From: an uncultured Clostridia bacterium
Lineage (GTDB): Bacteria; Bacillota; Clostridia; Oscillospirales; Acutalibacteraceae
Assembly: GCA_937884975.1 (NCBI GenBank)
Contig: CAKZZS010000087.1
Span: 1-64,000 of the forward strand
Length of the DNA stretch: 64,000 nucleotides
Direction of reading: 5' to 3'
Shown here: positions 31,875 to 41,600 of the stretch, piece after piece
Layout: each line of letters begins with the position of its first letter
Numbering within the stretch: the stretch's first letter is position 1
Notes under the pieces: generated by a model
Told to the model about the DNA's origin: nothing
Seen by the model: the letters and a program-made list of their open reading frames with translations, nothing else
The model's database searches: none
Made by a program: the position numbers and the translations under genes

Positions 31875-33173
31875 ATGGGCAATTATTATCAGAAAGAAAT
31901 TGAATGCGCTTCAAGAGACGAAATGATAGCCATTCAGAATGAAAAGCTTGTTAAGCAGGTTAAGCGAGTCTATGAAAATGTACCGTATTACAGAAAGAAA
32001 ATGGAGGAAAAGGGTGTAACTCCTGAGGATATCAAATCAATTGATGACCTTCATAAGCTTCCGTTTCTTATGAAAAGTGATTTGCGCGACGCTTATCCTT
32101 ACGGACTTATGGGCAAACCGTTGAGCGAATGCGTAAGAATTCAGTCAACAAGCGGAACAACAGGCAGACGCGTTGTTGCGTTTTATACTCAGCATGACCT
32201 TGATATATGGGAAGAGTGCTGCGCAAGGGCAATTGTTGCGGCAGGCGGTACAAAGGATGACGTGTGCCACGTTTCCTACGGCTACGGACTCTTTACGGGC
32301 GGCCCCGGACTTAACGGCGGCTCTCATAAGGTCGGCTGTCTTACGCTTCCTATGTCTTCGGGCAATACCGAAAGGCAGATTCAGTTTATGACAGACCTCG
32401 GTTCAACAATTCTCTGCTGTACTCCGTCGTATGCGGCTTATCTTTCGGAGAGTATTCACGAAAGAGGAGTTAAGGATCAGATTAAGCTTAAGGCAGGTAT
32501 CTTCGGCGCGGAGGCTTGGAGCGAAGAGATGCGTAAAAGCATTGAAGCAGGACTGGGAATTAAGGCTTACGATATTTACGGACTTACCGAAATTTCAGGC
32601 CCCGGCGTATCGTTTGAATGTGAAGAGCAGAGCGGTATGCACATTAACGAGGACCATTTCATTGCCGAAATTATTGACCCAAAAACGGGAGAGGTTCTTC
32701 CCGAGGGCAGCGTAGGCGAGCTTGTTTTTACCTGCATTGACAAAGAGGCGTTTCCGCTTTTGAGATACAGGACAAGGGATTTGTGCGTTTTGTCGCGTAA
32801 ACCCTGCTCATGCGGCAGAACTCACGTTAAAATGTCGCGCCTTATGGGCAGAACAGACGATATGCTTATAATCCGCGGCGTAAACGTATTCCCGTCACAA
32901 ATTGAAACGGTTCTTATCAAGGACGGTTATCCTGCCAACTATCAGATTATTGTTGACAGAGTCAATAATTCCGATACTCTTGACGTAAATGTTGAAATAA
33001 CTCCCGAAATGCTCACCGATACTACAATGGGTATTTCCGAGCGTGAAAAGCAGCTTGTCAATGACCTTAAGGCAATGCTCGGCATAAAGGCAGCCGTACA
33101 TATCGTCGAGCCGAAGACAATCGCCAGAAGCGAGGGCAAGGCGGTAAGAATTATTGATAAGCGTAAGATATAA
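31875..33173 (+). CDS. Phenylacetate-CoA ligase-like AMP-forming ligase (PaaK family)
   Basis: 432 residues, typical for PaaK. ATP/AMP motif STSGTTGRRVVAFYT (about 92-106), YGLTEISGPGVSFEC, RYRTRDL and the C-terminal GRTDDMLIIRGVNVFPSQIE match aryl-CoA ligases that activate phenylacetate or related arylacids. ATG at 31875 with AAAGGA 10 bp upstream; a GTG at 31866 is too close to it. An ACT-domain gene follows by 14 bp, a pair often seen in anaerobes that ferment aromatic amino acids via aryl-pyruvate oxidoreductases, although those are not in the window. Confidence 0.92.
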   Translation: MGNYYQKEIECASRDEMIAIQNEKLVKQVKRVYENVPYYRKKMEEKGVTPEDIKSIDDLHKLPFLMKSDLRDAYPYGLMGKPLSECVRIQSTSGTTGRRVVAFYTQHDLDIWEECCARAIVAAGGTKDDVCHVSYGYGLFTGGPGLNGGSHKVGCLTLPMSSGNTERQIQFMTDLGSTILCCTPSYAAYLSESIHERGVKDQIKLKAGIFGAEAWSEEMRKSIEAGLGIKAYDIYGLTEISGPGVSFECEEQSGMHINEDHFIAEIIDPKTGEVLPEGSVGELVFTCIDKEAFPLLRYRTRDLCVLSRKPCSCGRTHVKMSRLMGRTDDMLIIRGVNVFPSQIETVLIKDGYPANYQIIVDRVNNSDTLDVNVEITPEMLTDTTMGISEREKQLVNDLKAMLGIKAAVHIVEPKTIARSEGKAVRIIDKRKI

Positions 33174-33187
33174 ACGGAGGAAGAAAT

Positions 33188-33625
33188 ATGTTTGTAACAC
33201 AGTTATCAATTTTTGTTGAAAACCGTTTCGGAAGAATTGCGGAATTAACCCGTTTGCTTGCGGATAACGGAATTGATATGAGAACAATTTCCATTGCCGA
33301 TACAAAGGAGTTCGGAATTGTCAGAATTATTGCCGACAACCCCGAAAAGGCGGCTGAGGTTTTGACTGCAGACGGCTGGATTTTCCAGAAAACACCCGTT
33401 ATCGCAGTTGTTATTCCCGACGTTCCCGGCGGTATGGCTGATGTGCTTGACGCGCTTACGGAAAAGGAAATCGGCGTTGAATATATCTATGCGGTTATCG
33501 CAAAGAAGGCGGAAACAGCGTGTATGATTTTCAGGGTTAAGGATAAAAATGCTCAGGCGGCGCTTGACGTGCTTAAGGAAAAGAACTACACAATTCTTTC
33601 CCAGGAAGAGGTCAACGCTATTTAA
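33188..33625 (+). CDS. Tandem ACT-domain protein
   Basis: 145 residues composed of two ACT domains (residues about 3-65: TQLSIFVENRFGRIAELTRLL; and 70-140: VVIPDVPGGMADVLDALTEK). ACT pairs usually bind amino acids and regulate partner enzymes. It is coupled to the PaaK-like ligase gene (SD GGAGGAA), so a sensing role for an aromatic amino acid in that pathway is plausible. Confidence 0.88.
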   Translation: MFVTQLSIFVENRFGRIAELTRLLADNGIDMRTISIADTKEFGIVRIIADNPEKAAEVLTADGWIFQKTPVIAVVIPDVPGGMADVLDALTEKEIGVEYIYAVIAKKAETACMIFRVKDKNAQAALDVLKEKNYTILSQEEVNAI

Positions 33626-33634
33626 CAAAGACAA

Positions 33635-33669
33635 AAAAGACCGACAGTTTAAAAAACTGTCGGTCTTTT
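33635..33669. terminator. Bidirectional terminator
   Basis: AAAAGACCGACAGTTT-AAA-AAACTGTCGGTCTTTT; shares the CCGACAGTT stem core with the terminator at 29731. Confidence 0.94.
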
Positions 33670-33678
33670 ATTTTTATT

Positions 33679-35244
33679 TTATCTCTTGATTTCATCCCAG
33701 GGCTTGCCGTTGATGTGGAACAGCTCGTCAAAGGGATACTTATTGTTTTCGTCCTTCTTGTGGTTCGGATACCAAACCTGAGCAAAGAACGGGTTATCCT
33801 TCGCAATTGCGTCGTAATCCCAAGCCTTATGCGGAATAAAGCATTCGGGGCACCAGTGACCGCCGAGAAGAATAAGCGCAGGGCTTGCTTCAAATTCAGC
33901 GCCGCAGTGGCCGCATTTCCATTTGAGCTTTGTTGCAAGGTCTCCTTTTTTCATTGAGTCGGAAAGACATTCGCCGCCTCTGAACGCCGCAGCCTGCTTC
34001 ATATCCTCAATGTCAAGCTCGCTTTCGGGCTTCGTTTCGTCATAACCGTGGTCAAGCTTGAATTCGTCCGCCGCAGAGGTGTCCTTGTCAAACTTCTGGA
34101 TTTCAAAATCCTCCCACTTTTTGGGAATGCTTTCGTACTCCTCCTTTGAGCCGTAGTAAGCGCTCAAACGGGTTTGATTATTCTTTGTAACCCAGTCAAT
34201 TGTACCGAAATCGGGAGTCTTTGCAAGCTTCTTCATAAAGGGCTTCGCCGCAGCGGCAACAACGCCCTTGGGAAGATGACGGGGAATTCTGAAATAGAAT
34301 TCAACCTGTGAAGCGAGTCTGTCAAAATAGTCCTGAACGGGAAGATTCTCTCTGAAATGGAGGAATTCCTCAAGCTTGTCGGAGTCCGCATAGAACTGAC
34401 CGTGGAAATTCTTTGTGATGAACCAGTGCGGTTCAAAAAGCTTTTCGGGACCTGCAAGACCCAGTGTGCCAAGCAGCAGGCATTCGAACTCATAGTTTGA
34501 AATTCTGTACTCCTTGCCCGAACCGATGTTATAAAAATGGTTCCAGAAATCGTCGCCGAGGTTGCCCTTCATATCCTCTTCACAGAGATTTGCAAGCAGT
34601 CTGCCCGAGTCTTCAACCGTACACCACTCAAGAACGCCGTTAATCGGAACGTGGAACATAATCGGGTCCATATTCTTAAGGATATTCGGATAAAGTATGC
34701 CCGACTGGCGCATTGAAACCCAGTGCTTGATACCGCTTTCGACAAATACCGCTTCGGCGCGGCACTTTGAAACCGCGTAATGGTCATAAACCGAAACCTT
34801 AAGCGGATCGCCGCAACGTCCCCAGTGAATGGGATAGTTTCTGTCGCCTGTTTCGGCAACCGTGCCTATGTAGCAAACCTTGATGTCGTCTGCGTTAGGC
34901 TGAGCGAGAACGGCTTTGCAGATATTCTCTGCGGCGCCGATGTTTGTTTTCTGTGTTCTGTAGGGCTTCCAGTCAGCCGCAGGAGAAACCATTCCGCCGA
35001 CATGAAGAACGTAGTCAGCGCCCGTTACGGCGTCAAGAACGCTTTCATATTTTGTCAGGTCGCCCCAGACAATTCTGACGGAACTGTCCGTAAGAAAGCC
35101 TTCAAATTTTTCGCGGTTCTTCGCGCTGTCACGAAGAAGAATGACAATATTGAACTTGTCCTTCTTTGCATAAAGCTCTTTAAAGCCCGCAAAACCCATA
35201 TTACCGGACGCGCCGGTGAGCATTACTGTTTTTTTATCTGCCAT
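33679..35244 (-). CDS. Extended SDR fused to a C-terminal zinc-ribbon domain
   Basis: 521 residues. N-terminal extended SDR: Rossmann motif LTGASGNMGFAG at residue about 7, GDLTKYESVLDAVTGADYVLH, and the catalytic YxxxK in YDHYAVSKCRAE. The SDR part runs to about 340. The C-terminal ~120 residues carry an unrelated module with a four-cysteine zinc ribbon (WKCGHCGAEFEA...GGHWCPECF) and an acidic lead-in. This fusion is not one I recognise. ATG at 35244 with GGAGAGG; GTG at 35253 lies inside the SD region. The gene is convergent with the ACT gene. Confidence 0.82.
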   Translation of the reverse strand: MADKKTVMLTGASGNMGFAGFKELYAKKDKFNIVILLRDSAKNREKFEGFLTDSSVRIVWGDLTKYESVLDAVTGADYVLHVGGMVSPAADWKPYRTQKTNIGAAENICKAVLAQPNADDIKVCYIGTVAETGDRNYPIHWGRCGDPLKVSVYDHYAVSKCRAEAVFVESGIKHWVSMRQSGILYPNILKNMDPIMFHVPINGVLEWCTVEDSGRLLANLCEEDMKGNLGDDFWNHFYNIGSGKEYRISNYEFECLLLGTLGLAGPEKLFEPHWFITKNFHGQFYADSDKLEEFLHFRENLPVQDYFDRLASQVEFYFRIPRHLPKGVVAAAAKPFMKKLAKTPDFGTIDWVTKNNQTRLSAYYGSKEEYESIPKKWEDFEIQKFDKDTSAADEFKLDHGYDETKPESELDIEDMKQAAAFRGGECLSDSMKKGDLATKLKWKCGHCGAEFEASPALILLGGHWCPECFIPHKAWDYDAIAKDNPFFAQVWYPNHKKDENNKYPFDELFHINGKPWDEIKR

Positions 35245-35329
35245 ATTTTCCACCTCTCCAAAAAGAATAGATTTCCTTTCAATTATATATTAACTCAGAC
35301 ACTAAAGTCAACAAGAAAACCAAACAAAA

Positions 35330-35358
35330 AAACCGCAGTGTTTTTGGCACTGCGGTTT
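35330..35358 (-). terminator. Terminator of the anchored hypothetical gene
   Basis: AAACCGCAGTG-TTTTTGG-CACTGCGGTTT; on the minus strand it runs into TTTTTTTG. Confidence 0.9.
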
Positions 35359-35371
35359 AAATTGAAATCTT

Positions 35372-36373
35372 TTAATAAGAAATTGAATAATCCTTCTCAA
35401 GACCGAAGGGAACGGTTACATTTGCGCCAAGAGCCTTAACCGAAAGCTTCCATACAAAGAAGTAATTAGCGTGGGTTACATTGCCCGATTCCTTGTCAAC
35501 CGTAACAACAACTCTGCCCTGCTCGTGACCTGTCTTTACGGAGCTGATAAGCTTTGCTGCAGCGCCTGCGTTATCGGTAACAATTGAAGGCATAATTACC
35601 GAGAACACCTTGCCGTTATGACCGTAGCCGTGAGCGGTCTGCTCGCTCGGCTCGTCAGCAAGAATATTAAGCGTAATTTCATAAGCGGAGCCTGTGTCGT
35701 TAACTGTAAAGCTTTCAATATCGGCAGATGTCAACTGACTTGACCAGCTTTCATTCTCAACCGGGAATTCGGCAGTGCCGGTTTCCTGGTTTTCAGCTTT
35801 TACGCCCATATTGCTGGAAATAAGGCTGTTTGCAAGACTTGAAATCGCTCCGGGAAGACCCTCGATTCCGCCTGCTTCGGAGTTAACCTCTTTAACAAGG
35901 ATAATCTGCTTTGCATTAGGCTTAACCTTATTGATGGCTTCGTTGAAATAAGCGACAACCTCGTCAACCGAGCTTGAAGACGAAAGTCCCTGTGCAGCTT
36001 CGCCCTGATTATCGTCAGTAGCGGCAGGTGTTTCACTTGAGCCGCTGTTATCGGTTGAAGCAGGTGCATCGGTCGAAGTGCTGCTACTGTCGGTTGAAGC
36101 CGGAGCAGTATTTGTATTCGTGTTTGTTGAAACGGGAGCAGCCGTTGAAGTGCCCGAGGAAGCGGGAGCGCTCTGGATAACGACGTCCTCGTACTTATAA
36201 TAAGTTTCGGGAACAAACGCTATCATAATTGTGAAATAGATAATTGCGAATGAAGCGAAAAGAGCAAACGCCTTTAAGAACGTTCTTTTAAAAAGCTTGC
36301 CTTTAGCTTCCTTTCTCTCTTTTTCACGCGCGAGTTCTTCAAATGTCAACGGAGCTTTTTCCTTTTTTGCCAT
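35372..36373 (-). CDS. Membrane-anchored protein with Ser/Thr-rich linker, unknown
   Basis: 333 residues: cytoplasmic charged head (KEKAPLTFEELAREKERKEA, about 3-28), one membrane helix (AFALFASFAIIYFTIMIAF), a long Ser/Thr/Ala/Asn-rich linker (about 65-130) and an extracytoplasmic C-terminal domain (about 135-333) of unknown family (NSLISSNMGVKAENQET, AHGYGHNGKVFSVIMP). The linker looks like a cell-wall-spanning stalk that is probably glycosylatable. ATG at 36373 with AGAGGG upstream. No neighbour on the same strand. Confidence 0.75.
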   Translation of the reverse strand: MAKKEKAPLTFEELAREKERKEAKGKLFKRTFLKAFALFASFAIIYFTIMIAFVPETYYKYEDVVIQSAPASSGTSTAAPVSTNTNTNTAPASTDSSSTSTDAPASTDNSGSSETPAATDDNQGEAAQGLSSSSSVDEVVAYFNEAINKVKPNAKQIILVKEVNSEAGGIEGLPGAISSLANSLISSNMGVKAENQETGTAEFPVENESWSSQLTSADIESFTVNDTGSAYEITLNILADEPSEQTAHGYGHNGKVFSVIMPSIVTDNAGAAAKLISSVKTGHEQGRVVVTVDKESGNVTHANYFFVWKLSVKALGANVTVPFGLEKDYSISY

Positions 36374-36541
36374 AATCAATCCCTCTTAAAACTAAAGATT
36401 ATTCTAAAGTAAGTCAAAACTATACATTATTAAGATACAACAAAACGGTGCTTTTGTCAACCAAAAAAACGATTATTTGTTCTGCTGCTTAATGGAAAAT
36501 ATTATCTTTCGGAATAATTAAGACAAAAATCCCTTTTCAAG

Positions 36542-36570
36542 TTGAAAAAATCATTCTTGTATGGTATTAT
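36542..36570 (+). promoter_or_regulatory. Probable promoter of glmU operon
   Basis: TTGAAA (36542-36547), 17-bp spacer, TATTAT (36565-36570); an overlapping TATAAT at 36570-36575 lacks a correctly spaced -35. The 239-bp gap from 36380 has no other feature I can support. Confidence 0.5.
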
Positions 36571-36621
36571 ATAATAGAGTAAATATTATTTTATGATATC
36601 CTTTTGAAACGGGGGATTATG

Positions 36622-38004
36622 ATGATAGAAAACTGTATCGCCGTTATACTTGCCGCAGGCGGTAAGGAAAGAATGAAATCGGCGTATCCTAAGGTTATGA
36701 CAAGGGTGCTTTCGAGACCTATGATCGAATGGGTGCTTGACACAACCGAAAAAAGCGGAATTGAACATATCTGCGTTGTCTCCGGTGAGGAAGACAGGGA
36801 GGTTCAGGCGCTTGTCGGTCAGAGGGCGTCAATTATAACCCAGTTTGAGCAGAGGGGCACTGCGCATGCGGTAATGCAGGTAAGGGAATTTCTTATGCTT
36901 CATCAGGAGTGCGACGTGCTTATCTTAAACGGAGATATGCCGCTTATGGACGTTGAGACGGTGCATTTCGCCCTTGCCCAGCACAGGCAGACCGACTCCG
37001 ACGTTACGGTTATTTCAACGGTAGTTGATAAGCCCTTCGGCTTTTGCAGAATTCTCCGCGACGGAAAAAACGAATTTCGCGGAATTGTTGAAGAGCGTGA
37101 AGCGGACAGCAGAGTGAAAAAGCAGAGTGAGGTCAGCACCGGCACCTTCTGGTTCAAGACAGGCGTGCTTATTGAAGCGCTTGACAATATTTCTGCGCGC
37201 GCGGACGGAACATACAGCCTTCTTGACGCGATTTCGGCTCTTATTGAAAACGGCTTCAAGGCGGATGTTTATACCTCTCTTAACACGAGCATTGTACTTG
37301 GCGCAAATGACCGCCGTGAGATAAGCAAGCTTAATGAAAAAGCGCGTATGGATGTTATTTATTCGCTGCTTGACGCAGGTGTGAATATTCCCTGCTTTGA
37401 CGGAATAATGATAGATCCGATGGTTGAAATCGGAATGGATACAACTATTCTTCCGAACACGATTATTTACGGGAACACAAAAATCGGAAAGGACTGTGTG
37501 ATCGGCCCGAATTCGTATATTGAGGACAGCACAGTCGGCGACAACTCCGTGCTTGACAATACCAAATGTCGCCTTTCAAAGGTCGGCTCGTTCGCGTCTG
37601 TAGGTCCGTTTGTTCAGATAAGACCGAACTCAGTTATCGCGGACAGGGTTCACCTGGGCAATTTTGTTGAGGTGAAGAATTCCAATATTGACGAGGGGAC
37701 AAAGGTCTCCCACCTGACTTATGTCGGCGACTCGGATGTCGGCAGAAACGTAAATTTCGGTTGCGGAACGGTTACCGTCAACTATAACGGTAAGGCAAAG
37801 TACCGTACGACTATAGGCGATAACGTATTTATCGGCTGTAATACAAATCTTGTTGCGCCCGTAAAGGTCGGCGACAACGCCTATACCGCCGCAGGTTCAA
37901 CAATAACCGAGGACGTCCCCGCTTCGTCGCTCGGTATTGCAAGAGCAAGACAGATAAACAAAGAGGGCTGGGTTTCCAGATTTAAAATCAGAGATAAGGA
38001 TTAA
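36622..38004 (+). CDS. glmU: Bifunctional GlcNAc-1-P uridyltransferase / glucosamine-1-P acetyltransferase
   Basis: About 460 residues; makes UDP-GlcNAc for peptidoglycan. N-terminal nucleotidyltransferase with a slightly divergent LAAGGKERMKS (usual LAAGxGTRMKS; Arg and Lys kept), LNGDMPLMD, and GTFWFKTGVL; C-terminal left-handed beta-helix with hexapeptide repeats (about 265-440), YVGDSDVGRNVNFGCGTVTV and the acetyltransferase segment NYNGKAKYRTTIGDN. Two adjacent ATGs (36619/36622); the second has the better spacing to GGGGGA. First gene of a housekeeping operon with pth and mfd. Confidence 0.95.
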   Translation: MIENCIAVILAAGGKERMKSAYPKVMTRVLSRPMIEWVLDTTEKSGIEHICVVSGEEDREVQALVGQRASIITQFEQRGTAHAVMQVREFLMLHQECDVLILNGDMPLMDVETVHFALAQHRQTDSDVTVISTVVDKPFGFCRILRDGKNEFRGIVEEREADSRVKKQSEVSTGTFWFKTGVLIEALDNISARADGTYSLLDAISALIENGFKADVYTSLNTSIVLGANDRREISKLNEKARMDVIYSLLDAGVNIPCFDGIMIDPMVEIGMDTTILPNTIIYGNTKIGKDCVIGPNSYIEDSTVGDNSVLDNTKCRLSKVGSFASVGPFVQIRPNSVIADRVHLGNFVEVKNSNIDEGTKVSHLTYVGDSDVGRNVNFGCGTVTVNYNGKAKYRTTIGDNVFIGCNTNLVAPVKVGDNAYTAAGSTITEDVPASSLGIARARQINKEGWVSRFKIRDKD

Positions 38005-38011
38005 AGACGGG

Positions 38012-38617
38012 ATGTTTAACAGGTTTAAGAAAAACACCTGCGCATTGACGCCTGAATTTTTGGTTGTGGGGCTTGGTAATCCTGACAGGAAATACGCCCT
38101 TACAAGGCATAATTCGGGCTTTTTGTGCGTAGATGAGCTTGCAGAAAAAATGGGCTTCAAGGTTGACAGACTAAAGTTCAAATCCCTTACCGCAAGAGCT
38201 GAAATTGCCGGCAGGGGAGTGCTTGTGATGAAGCCCTCGACCTATATGAATAACAGCGGAATTGCGGTCAAGGAGGCGGCTTCCTTTTATAAAATCAAGC
38301 CGGAAAATATTATTGTAATCTTTGACGATATTTCGCTTGACGTGGGTAAAATGCGTATCCGCCGAAAGGGTACGGACGGCGGTCATAACGGGATAAAGAG
38401 CATTATATACCATTTGCAAAGCGACGCGTTTCCGCGTATTAAAATCGGCGTGGGTAAAAAGCCAAATGAGGACTACGACCTTGCCGACTGGGTGCTTTCG
38501 AAATTTTCGGAAAGTGAACAGAAAACGCTTCTTCCCGTCCTCAAAGACGCGGCGGACGCCGTTGAACTGATAATCGACGGAAAAATTGACGAGGCTATGA
38601 ATAAATTTAACAGTTGA
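38012..38617 (+). CDS. pth: Peptidyl-tRNA hydrolase
   Basis: 201 residues; recycles peptidyl-tRNA. Catalytic His33 in TRHNSGFLCVD, the KPSTYMNNSG loop, the DDISLDVGK acid and GGHNGIKSI are all present. A 13-residue N-terminal extension precedes the usual start (MFNRFKKNTCALT before PEFLVVGLGNP). It lies 7 bp after glmU and 8 bp before mfd, the common Firmicutes order glmU-pth-mfd. Confidence 0.96.
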   Translation: MFNRFKKNTCALTPEFLVVGLGNPDRKYALTRHNSGFLCVDELAEKMGFKVDRLKFKSLTARAEIAGRGVLVMKPSTYMNNSGIAVKEAASFYKIKPENIIVIFDDISLDVGKMRIRRKGTDGGHNGIKSIIYHLQSDAFPRIKIGVGKKPNEDYDLADWVLSKFSESEQKTLLPVLKDAADAVELIIDGKIDEAMNKFNS

Positions 38618-38625
38618 GGTAATAT

Positions 38626-41600
38626 ATGTCGACAGCATTTTTACAGGTGCTAAAAGACTCCCCTGAATTCCTTGAAACGGGCAGATGTATTGAAAAAGAC
38701 ATCCTCCCCCAAGGCGTTTTGGGGCTTTCGCACGTTAATAAGGCTCATTATATTTCATCGCTTTGCGAGTATTTGACCCGCAAGGCTCTTGTTGTCGTGC
38801 CTGATGAAGCGACTGCAACCAAGCTTTGCGCGGATATAAACTCCTTTGGCGGTAATGCGCTTGTCTATCCGCAGAGAGACTTTCTTTTCAGCGAAAGTCA
38901 GGGCCAGTCAAGGGAGTATGAGCAAAGGCGAATTTCCGTTCTTAACAAAATGCTGTCGGGAAAATATACGGCGGTTATTTGTCCCGTTGCAGCGGCTGTT
39001 CAGCGTACAATTCCGCCGAAATACCTTAAAAGCAATACTCTTCTTATAAAAAAGGACGGCGCGCTGAATCTTGAAAAAGCAGTGAGCGTGCTTATTTCCT
39101 GCGGATATGAAAGATGCGAAATGGTTGAGGGAATCGGACAGTTCGCCGTAAGGGGCGGAATACTTGATTTCTTCCCCACCGACAGCGCATATCCCGTAAG
39201 GGCGGAGCTGTGGGGAGATACGGTCGATTCACTTTGCTATTTTGACGTTCAAAGCCAGAGAAGAATTGAAAAAATAAAACAGATAAGGCTTACTCCCTCA
39301 ACGGAGGCGCTTGTCTACGCAAACGCTCAATTTGCCGAGCTGATTTCGGCTCTTAAAGACACCGTCAAGGGTAAGGGCAGCGTAAAGGCAAGAGAAAGGC
39401 TTGAAAGCGATATTGAACGGCTTGAACACGGCGTCAGGGTTTCTTCCGTCGATAAATACATTCCGCTTTTATATGACGAATTTTCAACCGTTTTTGACTA
39501 TCTTCCGAAGGACGGAATTCTTTTTGTCAGCGAGTCCGCGGCGGTAAGCGAGCACCTTAAAAATTCAGTCAAGCTTTTGCTTGAGGATATAAAGGCAGGC
39601 TTTGAGGACGGCATTCTCTGTAAGGGACTTGACCGCTTTGCCCTCACAACCGAGGAAACATATAAGGTCTTTTCCGACAGGGGCGCGACTTACCTTGATA
39701 ATTTCGCAAGGGGCAGTTTTGACACGCCGGTTAAAAGTCTTACAACGGTTAATGCAATTCAGTCTTCCCCCTGGAACGGCCAGCTTTCGGTTCTGCTTGA
39801 GGATATTCCGACACCCTTGGAAAAAAGATCGGTTTACGTTGTGTCAACGGGGACGTATAAGGCGGCGCAGAGCCTTTGCGATGACCTGAATAAGAAGGGT
39901 ATTTCGGCGTTTTCCTTTAAAAAGATACCCGATGAATTTCCGAAGGGCGCTGTGAGCGTTATTGTCGGCGCGTTTTCCTCCGGCGAAAATCTGCCGTCAC
40001 TTCGTTTTACGCTTATTTCCTACGGAAGAGGCGCGGCGGCAGTCAGCACAAAGCGCAATAAAAACAGGCATTTTTCAAATTCAATTCATTCCCTTGACGA
40101 ATTGCACAGGGGAGATTATGTCGTTCATTCCGTTCACGGCATAGGTATCTTTGACGGAATACAAAAGCTGCAGATGGGCAATATCATAAAGGACTATATA
40201 AAAATCCTTTACGCTAAAAACGACGTTCTGTATGTGCCCGTCACCCAGCTCGATTTGGTTTCAAAGTATATTAACGCAAAAAGCGAAAACGATAAACCCG
40301 TAAAGCTTAACCGTATGGGCTCCCACGACTGGGAAAACACAAGAAAGCGTGTTTCAAAGGCTGTAAAGGATATGGCTGACCAGCTTATAAAGCTCTACGC
40401 CGAGCGTATGGAAAAACCGGGTCATGCCTTCTCGCCCGATATTGATATGCAGTCCGATTTTGAAAGACGCTTTCCGTATGACGAGACCGAGGATCAGCTT
40501 CGGGCGGTTGACGAAATAAAAAGGGATATGGAAAAGGCGTATCCTATGGACAGACTGCTGTGCGGCGACGTCGGCTTCGGAAAGACCGAGGTTGCGCTTC
40601 GGGCGGCTTTCAAATGCGTTGCGGACGGGAAGCAGTGCGCAATTCTTGTGCCGACTACAATTCTCGCCTTTCAGCATTACCAGACCATAATGAACCGTTT
40701 CGGCGGTTTCCCGATAGAGACGGAAATGCTTTCGCGTTTTCGCACTGCCGCGCAGCAGGAAAAAATACTAAAAAGGCTAAAGCACGGCTCAATTGACATA
40801 ATTGTCGGAACTCACCGTCTTATTTCAAATGACGTTAAATTTAAGGATTTGGGACTCGTAATAGTGGACGAGGAACAGCGTTTCGGCGTTGCCCAAAAGG
40901 AAAAATTAAAGGAAATGTTCCCGACTGTCGACGTGCTTACGCTTTCCGCCACGCCTATTCCGAGGACTCTCAATATGGCTATGTCAGGCATACGCGATAT
41001 GTCTACAATTGAGGAAGCGCCCCAGGACAGGCGACCCGTACAGACGTATGTGCTTGAACACGATATGGGCGTGCTGTGCGAGGCTATGGAAAAGGAGCTT
41101 CGCCGAGGCGGTCAGGTTTACTATCTTCATAACAGAGTCGAAACAATTGAAAAAACCGCGGCTAAAATAAAGGAATTCTTGCCTCAAGCCAGAATTGAGG
41201 TCGCCCACGGAAAAATGACGGAGGAAAAGCTTTCTTCCATCTGGCAACGGCTGACAAACGGCGAAATTGATATACTCGTCTGCACTACTATTATTGAAAC
41301 GGGCGTTGACGTGCCGAATGTCAATACGCTCATAATTGAGGACGCGGACAGACTCGGACTCGCCCAGCTTCACCAGATAAGAGGACGCGTCGGCAGAAGC
41401 GCAAGAAGGGCGTTTGCCTATTTTACCTTTACAAGGGGAAAGGAATTAAGCGAAATTGCCACAAGACGTCTTAATGCCATAAGGGAGTTTACCGAATTTG
41501 GCTCGGGCTTTAAAATCGCTATGCGCGACCTTGAAATCAGGGGCGCAGGCAATATCCTTGGCGCCCAGCAGCACGGCTATATGGCGGCGGTCGGATACGA

